Below, in pieces: positions 1 through 10,281 of a DNA stretch of 46,858 nucleotides; position 1 is the stretch's first letter, and each line of letters opens with the position of its first letter. The DNA comes from Helochares maculicollis. Lineage: Eukaryota; Arthropoda; Insecta; Coleoptera; Hydrophilidae. The stretch is from NCBI GenBank assembly GCA_033557835.1, contig JAWQRO010000240.1, positions 1-46,858 of the forward strand. The letters are read 5' to 3'. Made by a program: the position numbers and the translations under genes. The notes under the pieces were generated by a model, which saw only the letters and a program-made list of their open reading frames with translations, had not been told where the DNA came from and searched no databases.

Positions 1-23
1 TATATATATATAAATAAATAAAT
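1..23. repeat. TA / AAAT microsatellite at window edge
   Basis: The window opens with alternating TA dinucleotides followed by AAAT units. This is simple-sequence DNA and no gene is implied. It is cut by the window boundary, so its true length is unknown. Confidence 0.8.
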
Positions 24-1339
24 GTTACTCCAACCCGTGCCTGTTATCAAATCTAAAGATCCGTTCCTTTAAGCGATTGCTACCATTGTCCTGATTGAGA
101 TGAGAAGTATTACGAGTGAAAATAATTGAGAGGATAGCGCGGAAAGCCTCCTTTTTCTCAGTTCCGTTTTATTAAAATCATCGCCGTGGAATATGAAAAT
201 AGTGCGTTCGGTTTACGAGGTTTTAAAAGAAAGCTCGTAAAGAAACACAAAACACGTTCCCCAATATAGCGGAAAGGGTCGTGAAACAACCCTCTAAGTA
301 GAACCAGAATCGATATTTCTGTTTTGAGAATGTCAGATCAAGCCAAACTTGCTCACTCTAGGGACAAACTCTAATATCCAATAGAACTTTGGACCAATCT
401 CGTTCCCCTTTGCCCGTATTTCAACTCCTACCCCCCTTCTCGTCCTCACAAGCCGCCACAGGCACCCCACCTTTTGCTTGCCTCCTGTTTTACGTCTGAC
501 AACCTCTGCCACCCTAATACTTTGCTCTTTATACCTTACAAGCACTTCATACATACTCGGGGTATCCCTTTTGGCCTCCTCGCTCGTGTCACCCCACCAA
601 ATCCAGGAAATAAAATATCAACTTGCAAACAAGTTATAAATGAATTACGTCCGTTTATGTACACAGATACATTCCTTTCTACCTAAACCCACCTTTTATA
701 TTTATTTACCTTCGTGTCTGTTCGTTTCTCTCTTTCTGTTTGATTTCATGTCTGCGCATCAGGTTAGTAAAATATACAGGACGCATCATACGTGGTACCC
801 AAATCCTAAAGAGTACTAAACGTATACAATTTAGTGATAGATTTTTGTGTCGTTTCAATTTTAATTGAAACTTGATAAAATCGATGTATCAATACATGGT
901 AGAAGTTGAGAACCACTAAATGATTGTAATCTCGCTAAGTCAGAGGAATAATAAAGCCATTTGCACAGTCACTTTTTCTCATCGCATAAATCAAGACATT
1001 TAATCTGGTGTCTGTTTTTTCTATTAAAAATAGCATCCGTCGAATTTAATTCGTGTACCCTGGGTAACATTTAGGTACAACTCAAAATACTCCCATATGA
1101 GCGATTAAGAGCGCCAAGGTTTCTTTTAAGTAGGCAGACACTTAATCTTCGAAATCTATAAGCGCACCCGATTTGCCCTCACGATGATCAACATCTTTAG
1201 CTTTTTATTTACAACACATGAAAGATGGTCAGAGGACAACATACACACTTAATTAAACGGAGCGAAATTTCACTAAGAAATCTTAAAACGTCAAAGACCG
1301 TTAAAGACCGTTAACCTAAGAGGTTCTAGCATAAAAAAA
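24..1339. other. Noncoding DNA, no recognisable feature
   Basis: AT-rich sequence with many stops in all frames. The two short open frames near 333-686 overlap on opposite strands, have no recognisable domain and show no codon bias. I see no RNA gene, promoter motif or repeat I would defend here. Confidence 0.6.
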
Positions 1340-1900
1340 AACAAAAAGCATTGCCTCGCTTCGCTCGGCACTAAAACTCTTCTGCCTTAATTTCTAACAT
1401 ATAGATACATTCCTTTAATGAGAGCGTTATCTTATGCTCTTTACATTCAGAATACATTTGCTAATGAATGCAAGAGAATTTGCAGCGAAATCTAGCGAAA
1501 AGCATCAACCTAAACTTTTAATATCCAGAAACCAAACGTTTTACGTCGTTTTGGGCAGCACTTAAAAGCGTCAATCTAACGTCAAACATTCAGAAATATG
1601 TTGTTATTAAGAACGTTACTCTAGGAATTTTAGGTTCAACAATATGTTTATGGTTTCTGGCAAATTGAAGCTCAATTAGAATACGGAATAGAGCTTGAAT
1701 CTAAGCTTACAATATTAAGGAACAGAAAATCTTGCCTCGTTTCGCTCGGCAATTAGAAACGTCATCCTAAGCATCCTATGCATAAACATTTCAATATTAA
1801 AGAGCGTTTACTTCATTTCCTGAATTTCGAGAATCTGCAGCAACATTAGAATAAGACGAAAAAATGTCTTTTGAGACTTAAGTTTAACAGAGAGCGCCAA
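1340..1900. repeat. Diverged ~190-bp tandem repeat (about 3 units) with CGCTTCGCTCGGC core
   Basis: Three strongly diverged units are visible. The core (TTGCCTCGCTTCGCTCGGCA and variants) occurs at 1351-1370, about 1543-1560 (degraded) and 1732-1750. A second landmark (AGAGCGTTA / GAACGTTAC / AGAGCGTTTA) sits at 1421, 1611 and 1801, exactly 190 bp apart each time. Between landmarks the units share scattered blocks such as AANCGTCANCCTAA. The same core plus AATTAAAAAC follows at 19411-19500 in the window, so this is a dispersed as well as a tandem family. It lies immediately left of the mariner at 1954. Its origin (satellite or transposon-internal repeat) cannot be told from this copy. Confidence 0.6.
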
Positions 1901-1953
1901 CTTAACTATTCTTCTTCCCAAATAGAAAAGGTAAGCCGCAGAAAAATCTATTA

Positions 1954-3218
1954 CGGGGACCGAAAAGTAATGTCGTTTTCTTAAGTAACATTCACAGGAC
2001 TACATTTTTAACAAGTTTTTATTTCTAATCAACAATATATTCACCTTCGATATCAACTACCTTTTGCCATTTAGTATATAAAATATCAATGCCGGAGCGG
2101 TAAAAATCAATCGGGTTTTCTGTAAATATGTCGAGATAGCATTTTGGACATCATCAAAATTTTCTAATTTTTTGCCACTAAGACAATGTTGCACTGATCG
2201 GAATAAATTGTAATCCAAGGGTGCAATATCGGGCGAGTATGGTGGGTGAGGCAGTACCTCCCACCTCAATTCGTTAATTTTGTCTAAGATCCGTTTTGCA
2301 CAGTGCGGTCTTGCATTGTCATGTTGCAGTATAACTCCTTTTCTGTTGACAAATGCCGGATACTTTTCAATCAAAGACCGGTTTATTCGTTCCAATTGTT
2401 CACAATAGACATCTGCATTGACAGTTTGTCAAGGTTTTAACAATTTAAAGTGAACAACTCTGCGTGTATTCAACCAAACACACAGAAGTGCCTTTTTGGG
2501 GTGTAAACACGGCTTTGCAGTAGTTCGTGGTAATTCATTTCGGCTGAGTCACTGCCTTTTGCGTTTCGGATTGTCGTACAGGACCCATTTTTTGTCTTCA
2601 GTGATCAAGCGATCACAAAACGGATCTGTACGATGCCGTTGAAGCAATACGCTGCACGTGATGAACCGGTTAGCTTTATTCTGTTCGGATAGATTATGGG
2701 GGACCCAAACACTAGCTCTGCTTATTTTTCCAATCAGCGGCAAATGTTCTTGGAAAGTTGACCAAGGTTGGTTAAATCTGTTTGAAAGTTCCTCAATTGT
2801 TTGACATAGATTTGCTTCCACTTTTGCCCTTAGCACGTCGTTATCTAATGTTGTTGGTCTTCCTGATCGATGGGCGTCTGAGAGATCAAAATTGCCTGAT
2901 CTGAACTTGGAGAACCATTTATGACATTTTCGAACGTACAATGCGCTTGGATAAACATCGCAAATGTGTTTAGTCGCAGCAGTTGCGGTATTACCCTTGC
3001 GAAACTCAAAAAGCATACAATGCCGGATATGCTCTTCTGGTATTTGGCTGGCTATTCCACACCAAATTGCAACAAAAGTCTAATACTTAATTATTCATAA
3101 GCAAACATGATACAATAACTTAAAAATCTCTTTGACACGCCTTCCAAGTACGTAATTAGCTACCAAATGACAATCAAATATCGACATGCGCAGAAACGAC
3201 ATTACTTTCCGGTCCCCC
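1954..3218 (-). mobile_element. mariner-family DNA transposon, near full length, inactivated
   Basis: This is a 1265-bp element flanked by TA target duplications (1952-1953 and 3219-3220). The terminal inverted repeats match over about 26 bp with two or three differences: the left end reads CGGGGACCGAAAAGTAATG and the right end, reverse-complemented, reads GGGGGACCGGAAAGTAATG. Both continue into TCGTTT. The length is typical of mariners (about 1.3 kb). One transposase reading frame fills the interior on the minus strand but carries three lesions, so the copy cannot move by itself. The closely matching ends and intact catalytic triad suggest a fairly young insertion. I did not assign a subfamily with confidence; the protein looks related to the mellifera/cecropia group. 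Confidence 0.93.
2025..3052 (-). pseudogene. mariner transposase pseudogene (DD34D), two nonsense codons and one frameshift
   Basis: The protein read right to left shows the mariner layout. An N-terminal helix-turn-helix region holds CHKWFSKFRSGNFDLSD and RSGRP. The linker motif WVPHNLSEQNKANR follows. The catalytic domain has first Asp in ITEDKKWVLYD, second Asp in LQHDNARPH and third Asp in YSPDIAPLDYNLF, with 34 residues between the second and third, which is the DD34D signature. Lesions are a TGA replacing the expected Trp just after KRKRQ (about 2547), a second in-frame TGA about 2430, and a 1-nt frameshift near 2115. That frameshift throws the C-terminus out of frame; the original frame resumes as DFYRSGIDILYTKWQKVVD and ends at TAG 2025-2027. 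The usual RITGDE-type Gly before the first Asp is Glu here. The start codon is not certain: an in-frame reading (IPEEHIRHCM) continues upstream of the Met at 3016. Confidence 0.9.
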
Positions 3219-3220
3219 TA

Positions 3221-4270
3221 ATAAAATATATGCTGGAAAATTAAAAAAAGAAGTGAGAAAGTCCACTAGTCTACAGAACTTCTCTAAAGCTTAATGAATG
3301 CATTTTGGGAACTGAAAGCTCGGTTCCTTAGAAAATCATGAAAATTTAGAAGCCTCGCTGTAAAAACCTTATGAATGTACTTAGAACTTAGAAAAATGTA
3401 ATCTGTAAAATAATTGAAACTTAAAATAACACCAAAAATGTAAGAAAATGCTATCTCTGGTGACAAATTGATTGCAGCGGTGTTCGCTCAAGACCAATTC
3501 CTATAAGTTTATTTTAGTTTAGTAGTTCAATAAATAGATGAAAAGATCGTTGTGCCTGCAAGTGTTTTATCATAAAGCATGAAAAAAGTTTAATTAGGCA
3601 AATATTGTAATGACTGCTCTCAGCATGCGGTTCACTAGTCGGAAACTACTTTTGCTGCATCCTGTATAAAAGCGGCATTTCTCCGCAACACCTGAGTCCA
3701 ATAAGTGTTTTCGGAATTCGTGCGCATTCCTCACGCTAAATGTTAAGTGTATGTTAGGAAACTACTAAGCTAACTAGATTTTTATCGCGTTGATGCTATC
3801 TAGAGCGCTGTGGCCGAGGAGGAACAAGTGACGATCGAGCGACAAATGTCTCGTCGTTCATTTGTTCTGTTTAAAAATAGCCTACTGATAAAAATAGAAC
3901 CCTCTATTAAATTCTCCGGCTTCTCATTGTCTTTTTACATTTTTAAACTCGGACAAATTGCTTTAAGGTTTATCAACTAAACGCCTGCTTTATTGCCTTT
4001 AGATTCTTTTTATATTCGCGTCATTTTCGCCCGTTCTCTTTCTATGCGGCTTTGTAGTCTCTATATCTTCTACTCTCTAAGCTGGCATGCCTGTGTTTAT
4101 GCCATTTTCGTTAGTCTCTGTTTATATCATTTGTTCAGTTCAAACACAAAATCCTGCCTACATAAAATGTTTATTTTGTAGATATACACAATTTTACTTT
4201 GTGTCAGAGGTTTATCGCTCGGCAAAGATAATATCTTATCAGTCAATAATAGACATTATATTTCGAATTT
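3221..4270. other. Noncoding DNA, possibly promoter-proximal
   Basis: No coding sequence is recognisable. Short open frames at 3284-3466 and 3993-4272 are low-complexity, T-rich readings without domains. The stretch contains one TATA-like box, listed separately, and otherwise nothing I can name. Confidence 0.5.
3665..3672 (+). promoter_or_regulatory. TATA box candidate (TATAAAAG)
   Basis: A perfect TATAAAAG sits in locally GC-richer sequence (CATCCTG before, CGGCATTT after), upstream of the candidate first exon that ends at 4460. About 30 nt downstream there is CCTGAGTCCAATA, which is not a good insect initiator. The motif is therefore only suggestive, and chance occurrence in AT-rich DNA is quite possible. 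Confidence 0.25.
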
Positions 4271-4321
4271 AACTCATTTAGTATACGACTTACTGATACC
4301 GGGGCTAAATGCTACCTTAGT

Positions 4322-4460
4322 GTGGGTGAACTAGCCCCTCTTTTTCTTTTCTTTGGTTCGATTGTAGATCGGTTGTTCTTTTGTTTGTGTCTACGGAACA
4401 GAGTGCATCATCAGCTTTCATTTCGAACTCTAGCGCAAAGTTTACCGCTGCTCTGTCCCA
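4322..4460 (+). other. Candidate noncoding first exon ending in a strong splice donor
   Basis: The sequence CTGTCCCA is followed directly by GTAAGTACATTTTTAG at 4461, the strongest stand-alone plus-strand donor I found left of 7381. The preceding 140 nt are relatively GC-rich, with an initiator-like ATCATCAGCTTTCATT around 4408-4423, but the true 5' end is not visible. If used, the exon would be 5' UTR of the downstream SERTA gene (coding exon at 43588) and its donor would pair with the acceptor side of the ratchet site at 7380. The left boundary given is arbitrary. RNA evidence is required; other first exons in the GC islands further right are equally possible. Confidence 0.3.
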
Positions 4461-4849
4461 GTAAGTACATTTTTAGTCTTGCTGCATTGTTTGCAATTCG
4501 AGAACGAAACGCAACCTTGTGCAAAATTGTGCCATTCGCTCTTCCGCTCCCCCTTCTGCCTCCCAGACTTTCCCTAGCTTATAAATACGTATATATTTAG
4601 CATAACGCACGGCCTTATCAATGAAATATGTTTATTGTGCCTTGATAAAATAATCACAGGATTTGTTTGTTTGATACCTCTCCGACTTTTGTTTTTTTTT
4701 TCAATGATCAAGTGATATCTGGGGAAACGAAAACAATAGAAGATGGGTAAGCATTGCAGCAATAACGTTTAAAGTTTACAGCGCCCACAAAATCCCATTA
4801 ATAATGTAATTTCCGCCTGAACATGCAACACAATCCAGATACCCACGCT

Positions 4850-5375
4850 TCATCGGGACGAAGCGGAGGTGGCGCAGTGGCGCGGGTGGGGACACACTTA
4901 TCAAGTGACAGCTGACAGTCAAAACAATCATCAAGTCGGCCGAGACCTGGTAAACCCCGCGAAATGCAAGCAAAGCCCCGCAGGACGAAATGTATTTTTG
5001 CGTGCGCTCGTACGCGGAACGAAACAAGCGAGCTTAGTTAGGCGGGCGGGCGCGCGTTCGGTCGCGTAGAGAGACAAACAAACAGACAGAGAAGAGACGC
5101 GAAGGTATCGATATGTTTATATAATCAAGAGAGCGCTTTGGACCTGCTGCTGTTATTAGCTAATAGATGGTATGCGGACTTTCACTTGTGCGCCTGCGCG
5201 CTCTGCATGGCCCACTTCGTTTACACGCGGCGCGTGCGCCCGCTCTTCACTTGTTTCCCACAGTAAGGCCCGCTTTGTTTGTCCAGAGGAAAAGTAATGC
5301 ACTGCTACTTTTTTCGCGCCTCAATCGTGCATTTAAATTAACCGAGCGTCAGTTTTTTACGATCCACTAACTACT
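4850..5375. promoter_or_regulatory. CpG-rich island, candidate promoter or enhancer
   Basis: Local base composition switches sharply to GC/CpG-rich (GGAGGTGGCGCAGTGGCGCG; GGCGGGCGGGCGCGCG near 5041; TGCGCGCTCTGC and ACGCGGCGCGTGCGCCC near 5198-5240). A GA-rich run (GAGAGACAAACAAACAGACAGAGAAGAGA) covers about 5070-5098 and contains GAGA-type sites. Open frames on both strands (4776-5027 minus, 4869-5069 and 5167-5370 plus) are compositional artefacts. A T-rich acceptor-like TTCTTCTTTTTCAG ends at 5424. Promoter or enhancer function is inferred from composition only. Confidence 0.35.
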
Positions 5376-5424
5376 TATCTCGTTATTGATTTATCATTAT
5401 TGTTATTACTTTCTTCTTTTTCAG

Positions 5425-7355
5425 TCTATTATGCTTTGTGGATAGATATGATTAGGTATTGCTCGCCTTAAACATTCTATTAAATCATTATGTTTATTTA
5501 GAATTTTACTATTGTATGATTTAGTAAATTTATTATTTTATGTTGATATTGACTTCTTACAATATTGTTTACCAGCTATTGCCCGCAGCATCTGTTGCGG
5601 AATTTGCAAGACTTTTACTTATGAGTCATTAATGCATCCGCGGTACATAGATCCACTGTTATTGATTTCATAGAGAAATAATGCTTCTTCCGTTTCAAAA
5701 TAAACACTCACTTCAACAATTTTCGTTAGATCGCAGATAGAAAATCGTTATTTGTTGTACGAATGCAATTAAAGTTCTTTGAGATAAAATATAAGCTTAT
5801 AAATGTTCTATTAAGTTAAACGCTATCTAACAGTGTGTCAAAAAGCACCTATATATGCAGTAACTAATAATGTCAAGCAATTCTCAAATATGTAAATATC
5901 GTAATTCATCAAAAAAAGAAAAAGAATGGATGTGTTAAACGTAGCAATAGAGAATTAGGCATCTCAATAAATACTAATCGTCATATTTGGGAGTCAGACA
6001 TGGTGTTATGAGCATGGTTTACGATTGCGGCCCTTCGAAACTAGGTACTGCTTTTTGAATATCGAGAAAATGAGGTTTAAACAGGCTAAACCTTTACAAA
6101 AATATCACATCTTTTCAGGTAAAATTTCGAGGTATCATATTAAAAATATGAAATGTTGAATTACATACATGTGCCAAAACAGATAGTGAGGCCTAGAAAT
6201 TTTAAAAATTATCTAAACATGATTAATTTGATTTCAATCGTCTATTAAGCAACTGTAATGACCAGGATTGTTTACAATAAGAAAATGTTCGCATAAATTG
6301 CATTATTAGATAGACAGAAGTACCTCCTGTACGTGACTAACGGCACTTTTATCCATGTTTATATCTTTGCTTTTTAAAACAAAAATGGCTACTGAATTTT
6401 TATTTTTATTATTTAAGAAAGTATTAAAGAATTTCCAAAGAAATATCTAAAGCTGTATATATAACTAAGTTTATTTTCGTATACGTTGCTTCGCGGGCAT
6501 TGATTTAATGTAGATAAAGTCACTGTGAAGTAATTTAGCAGTTTTTACCAAAATTGTTCATTTTTTATCAAACAATATATCTAAATTTTGTGAATAAACT
6601 CTTAAATTAACTTACAAATAAAGGACATAAAAGGCGCACCAACCAAGGCACTACATGTGCCTTCCTGTGTCCCAGTTGCTATGTTCGTCTTCACATTCAA
6701 ACTTTGTATTGACAACATAATTTTTTTGTTTCGGATTCTAAATATTGTTTTTGCCCTTAACAGTTTTCTTAAGCTGTTAACTTTTCTAAAGGCCCAGAGC
6801 TTTTGCGGATTTTAAATATTTTCTCTAGATTCTGTACGCAAAAAGCTTAGAAGGGTGCTTCAAATTACAAAACGTGAATAGTATGTGTGCTCAGGGCACT
6901 AACTGGAGCGTGCTAACTTGAGATGCGAAAGTATCATAAGTTTCTAGAAGTAAGATTCAATTGTAACTATAAGAAGCCAAGTACGTCGTCTACTATTTCC
7001 CTATTCATTTCATACTAAGCAGTTTGGACAGCCGTAATAAGAAAGTCAGTATTTGATGGAGGCTCTTTATGCTGTTGACATAGAGTAGTATTCTAACGCG
7101 ACAGAAACTTTGTTAAAACATCATTTTGCAATATCCCAACAGATTGTGTCTAGCTTGACTGAAAATTAACTCATAAACCAAATACATTGTAATCAAGTTG
7201 AAGGTAATATTGAATTGCTCAGAAATAAATAATACAGAACGTACTAAATTAGGAATGATTATATATTAAAAGTCGATTAGATTATGCACAAAAACAATAT
7301 TGTTGTTGTATACTTATACTCTTGATTTATATTACTTTCAAATTCGTTATCGTAA
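5425..7355. other. AT-rich intronic DNA, no gene seen
   Basis: Stops are dense in every frame and no domain or repeat family is recognisable. A small perfect hairpin (AAGGCAC, 5-nt loop, GTGCCTT) lies at about 6644-6662. CTTTTCAG|GTAAAA at 6111-6124 resembles a weak zero-length exon, but its donor half is poor. Confidence 0.5.
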
Positions 7356-7361
7356 AATTAA

Positions 7362-7438
7362 TATTATTATTTATTTGCAGGTGAGCTACTGTTAGTGATA
7401 TCTTTAACTGGACGAGTTCACCGGCTATAAGTAAGTAT
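7362..7438 (+). promoter_or_regulatory. tara: Candidate recursive (ratchet) splice site 1 with 50-nt RS-exon
   Basis: T-rich sequence ends in TTATTTGCAG at 7380, immediately followed by GTGAGCT at 7381. A 3' splice site and a 5' splice site are therefore fused with nothing between them. Fifty nucleotides later a second, strong donor GTAAGTAT starts at 7431, so 7381-7430 could be defined as an exon. This arrangement is the known hallmark of recursive splice sites in long insect introns. In that process the acceptor is used first, then the regenerated donor splices onward, leaving no exon in the mRNA. Alternatively it may be an ordinary 50-nt noncoding cassette exon. The pyrimidine tract is interrupted by A residues, so this is the weaker of the two sites. 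No ATG occurs in the 50 nt. Confidence 0.45.
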
Positions 7439-9365
7439 ATTAAACAGGCATAGTTTAAATGAAGACGTGATTTAGATAGAAGCATCAATTGAAACAAAAG
7501 AAAAAGAATCGTAGTGAAAAAATGTATTTATTATTTAATTATAAAGTAGTTTTTATATTTTTTTATACATTTTTGAGTTGCCTTACTTAACAGTTCTTTG
7601 TCATTTTTGTTCCAATTTTTAAAAGCAACAATGATGTAGAAAAACAGAACAGTCTAAAACTGAATATTCCTAAAAATTCAGGTTTAAAATTTAGAATTAA
7701 AAATGAAAACAGGCGATGAACAGATTTATCATTGGATTCCATATATTGTTTCCAATGATTTTGTTGTGAATTCTATAACGATTAACAACGCGCCACTTCC
7801 TGCGTCCATACAGGAAACCATGTGGGATAATCGGGGCGCAATCAGCAAATACAGGTGCCTCAGCTGTTGACACAGCTTTATTTGACAACTTGAATTTTTG
7901 GTTTATTTCGTATTGTCACGCTTTATATTATTACTATCAGCAACAATAACATTTATTAATTTTGTTTACCATTATCTATCATTTTAAGTATGCAATAGCG
8001 TTTCTGCGGCGTAAAATTTGAGTGAATATCGCTCGGTTAGTCGCGGATAAGTGAAGTAGGCAAGCAAGCAAGTATAAAGAGAAGCAATTTATGGCGGTAT
8101 TGCGTGAGCAAAAAGGTCACGGTATCTAATTTAAATCCATTGTGGTATTACAGGACATAGATAATCCTTTTTCCATACTTCACTCGCTTTTTATACGTTT
8201 TTCACAATTAGCGCTGAGCACTCGTTGTCCCATTTGTTAAAATCTATACGTTAATTAAATTTTAACCGTGCATTCGAATCTCAACTTCCACTTTATATCA
8301 CTAGAATATTCATATTTTTAAATTATTTATAAACCTTGGGTGCGATTGTTAGGTTTAGACCCCGCAGGACAACAATTTAGAGACCAAGCAAACCGATACA
8401 AAAACCAATAGATTTTGAGTTGTCCTTGAAAATGCAACTAATCAGCTTGTGCGGGAAGTATAGGCGCAATAACTAAAGGAAGTGGTAAAACTCATCGGCG
8501 ATATGTTGTTCAATTCTGGTGGATCTTTAATCGCTTCAGTTTTAATCAAAAATATTGCGGTTCGTTTGCGATTCGAGTCTCCGGTGATGCCCGCAAAGTC
8601 AGGCAAAATCGTAATATTGAATATCTAAATTGGTTCGTTCTAATTTACGCAAATGTAGAAATAGTGAGTCGATTGTTTGCCGATTAAATTTCGTTATCTT
8701 ATTCAAATTGAATAAAGGCAGATAAGACCCACTGAGTCAACAATTTATCGAAAGCGGAAGGTGCGATTCTCCGACCTCGTCAAAAACCGATTTGTATCGC
8801 TCAATAAACCGATCGACTTTTACCTACGTATTGATTACCTATCAATCGCCCAGACAAGCGCCTCTGATTTAAATACAACTGTTTCTTGAGAGAAACCCAC
8901 AACTTAATCCTCCGTCTAGATATAGCTCGCAGAGCACCACTTTTGTCCACCACGAATTTTGCTAATTAACTAGTCCGATTAAATCTGATATCACTTATTA
9001 TTTCGCTTTAAGAAGTAGCTTTACTATCGTTCTAAATATAGTTTGTACACAAAAGTATACAAGCAGAAAAAGAATGGGTCAGGTTTTGGGTGTTGGACGA
9101 TTAGTGGTTCGTCTTCAATTACATGGTGAACTATTTTATAATTAATGCACATAGGATCTAGCGGAGCGAAATATGCTGTCATAATTGTACTTTAGAATAT
9201 CAGGAATGGTTTCGTTCTGCCTGTAAAACGCATAAAAACTGCGTCCATAAAATGACGTTCCAAAAATATTGAAGGCGTCGTAGAAAGAATTCTGCTGCAG
9301 AAGCCAGTATATACACATTCAAGCAGCATCTACCTAATGTTTATGTTTAATACAAGTTGACAAAT
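7439..9365. other. Intronic DNA, no gene seen
   Basis: This stretch is AT-rich with a somewhat richer patch around 7990-8130 (AAGCAAGCAAGTATAAAG). A 63-codon open frame on the minus strand at 7697-7888 has no recognisable domain. A B-box-like GATTCGAGTCT near 8571 lacks an A box and a cloverleaf, so no tRNA is called. Confidence 0.45.
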
Positions 9366-9860
9366 TTGTGGCACTTCCAGTTTTTTGGGAGTTTAACGAG
9401 GTTCCAAGTGCATTTTTTATTTTTAGACGAGAAAAGGAACGGGGACGGAGGTTGGGCATAGAAAAGAGTCAACAGACTCGCTCGCTTGGAGCCGAGTTGG
9501 TAAAGAGAGTTCGCGTTCCCACACTTCGTCCGTGTAATAATGGCTTAAAAATAGCGTATTAACATTACGTCCGACTAAAAAGAGAACTCCGCTTTTGCTG
9601 TTGCTACTGTTAGCAGCTCCTGCAGCTCGTCGTTCCTTCCTTCAGTTCCACGGTAAATTGGAATCGCGCTCACAAAAACCGAGTGTAAAATCGAGAGAAT
9701 CGTTTTCGTTTTTTCGCTGCGTCCTCTACCGTCAACGAAGAAAAAGAAAGTTCACTAAGTAACTAACAGTACACGTCTGTTATATTTCTGTATTCTTCTT
9801 TAAAGTGCGAGTGGTGCAAGAACCGCATCGGAATCGGAAGACTCGCAGGAATCCCGTTAC
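9366..9860 (+). promoter_or_regulatory. GC-richer block, candidate alternative promoter / first exon region
   Basis: Composition rises abruptly (GAACGGGGACGGAGGTTGGG near 9439; TTGCTACTGTTAGCAGCTCC near 9603). An initiator-like CCTTCCTTCAGTTCC lies near 9640-9653. Possible donors are weak (CACG|GTAAAT about 9651; TTG|GTAAAG about 9500). The open frame at 9368-9562 is not protein-like. I read this as a possible alternative transcription start inside the intron, based only on composition and the initiator match. Confidence 0.25.
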
Positions 9861-10044
9861 GTCTTTCTGTATCCAACTAATTTCATCGTTGCATTGCGGT
9901 ACAAGAGTCGCCTTTTATATTTTAAAGAAAACTAGGAGCACACTAATTTTGTTTATTTTTTGAATGCAAACTGTTATGCTTTTCAAAATATTCTAGCTTA
10001 CAAATTGTATACAATTCTACATTCGTTCTGCGATCCACAAAAGA

Positions 10045-10281
10045 ATGGTCACAAGTACAATCGAAGAAAAACGATCATATTCTTTGAATTGCATTGAAAG
10101 CCCGCAACATTTGTGGGATTCAGTTCGATTTAGAACTCCTAAATTGAGGATTACTGCATTGTTACGGTTTTTAGGCACACATGCAAGTTTCTTCGCCTTT
10201 GCCGATTATGAGGATTCTGTAGAAGTTACATTAACATTATTCAAAATATGCCAATTTTGCGACAACATTTTAACCGATTAG
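10045..10281 (+). CDS. Unrecognised 78-residue open frame (hypothetical)
   Basis: The ATG at 10045 sits in AAAGAATGGTC, an acceptable insect start context with A at -3, and the frame runs 78 codons to TAG. The predicted product is mixed hydrophobic and polar (for example SPQHLWDSVRFRTPKLRITA and THASFFAFADYEDS). It has no signal peptide, membrane segment or motif I recognise. It stands out mildly because it contains ordinary residues rather than the poly-I/N/K or S/L readings typical of AT-rich noise, and because it follows the GC-richer block at 9366-9860. It could equally be a scrap of a transposon or chance. No function is proposed. Confidence 0.15.
   Translation: MVTSTIEEKRSYSLNCIESPQHLWDSVRFRTPKLRITALLRFLGTHASFFAFADYEDSVEVTLTLFKICQFCDNILTD

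Noticed and set aside
6111..6124. CTTTTCAG|GTAAAA as a third ratchet site
   Set aside because: The acceptor half is fair, but the donor half (GTAAAA) is weak and there is no good second donor within 100 nt. It lies only 1.3 kb before the better site at 7381.
8560..8590. tRNA B-box-like GATTCGAGTCT
   Set aside because: No A box at the right distance and no acceptor or anticodon stem can be drawn.
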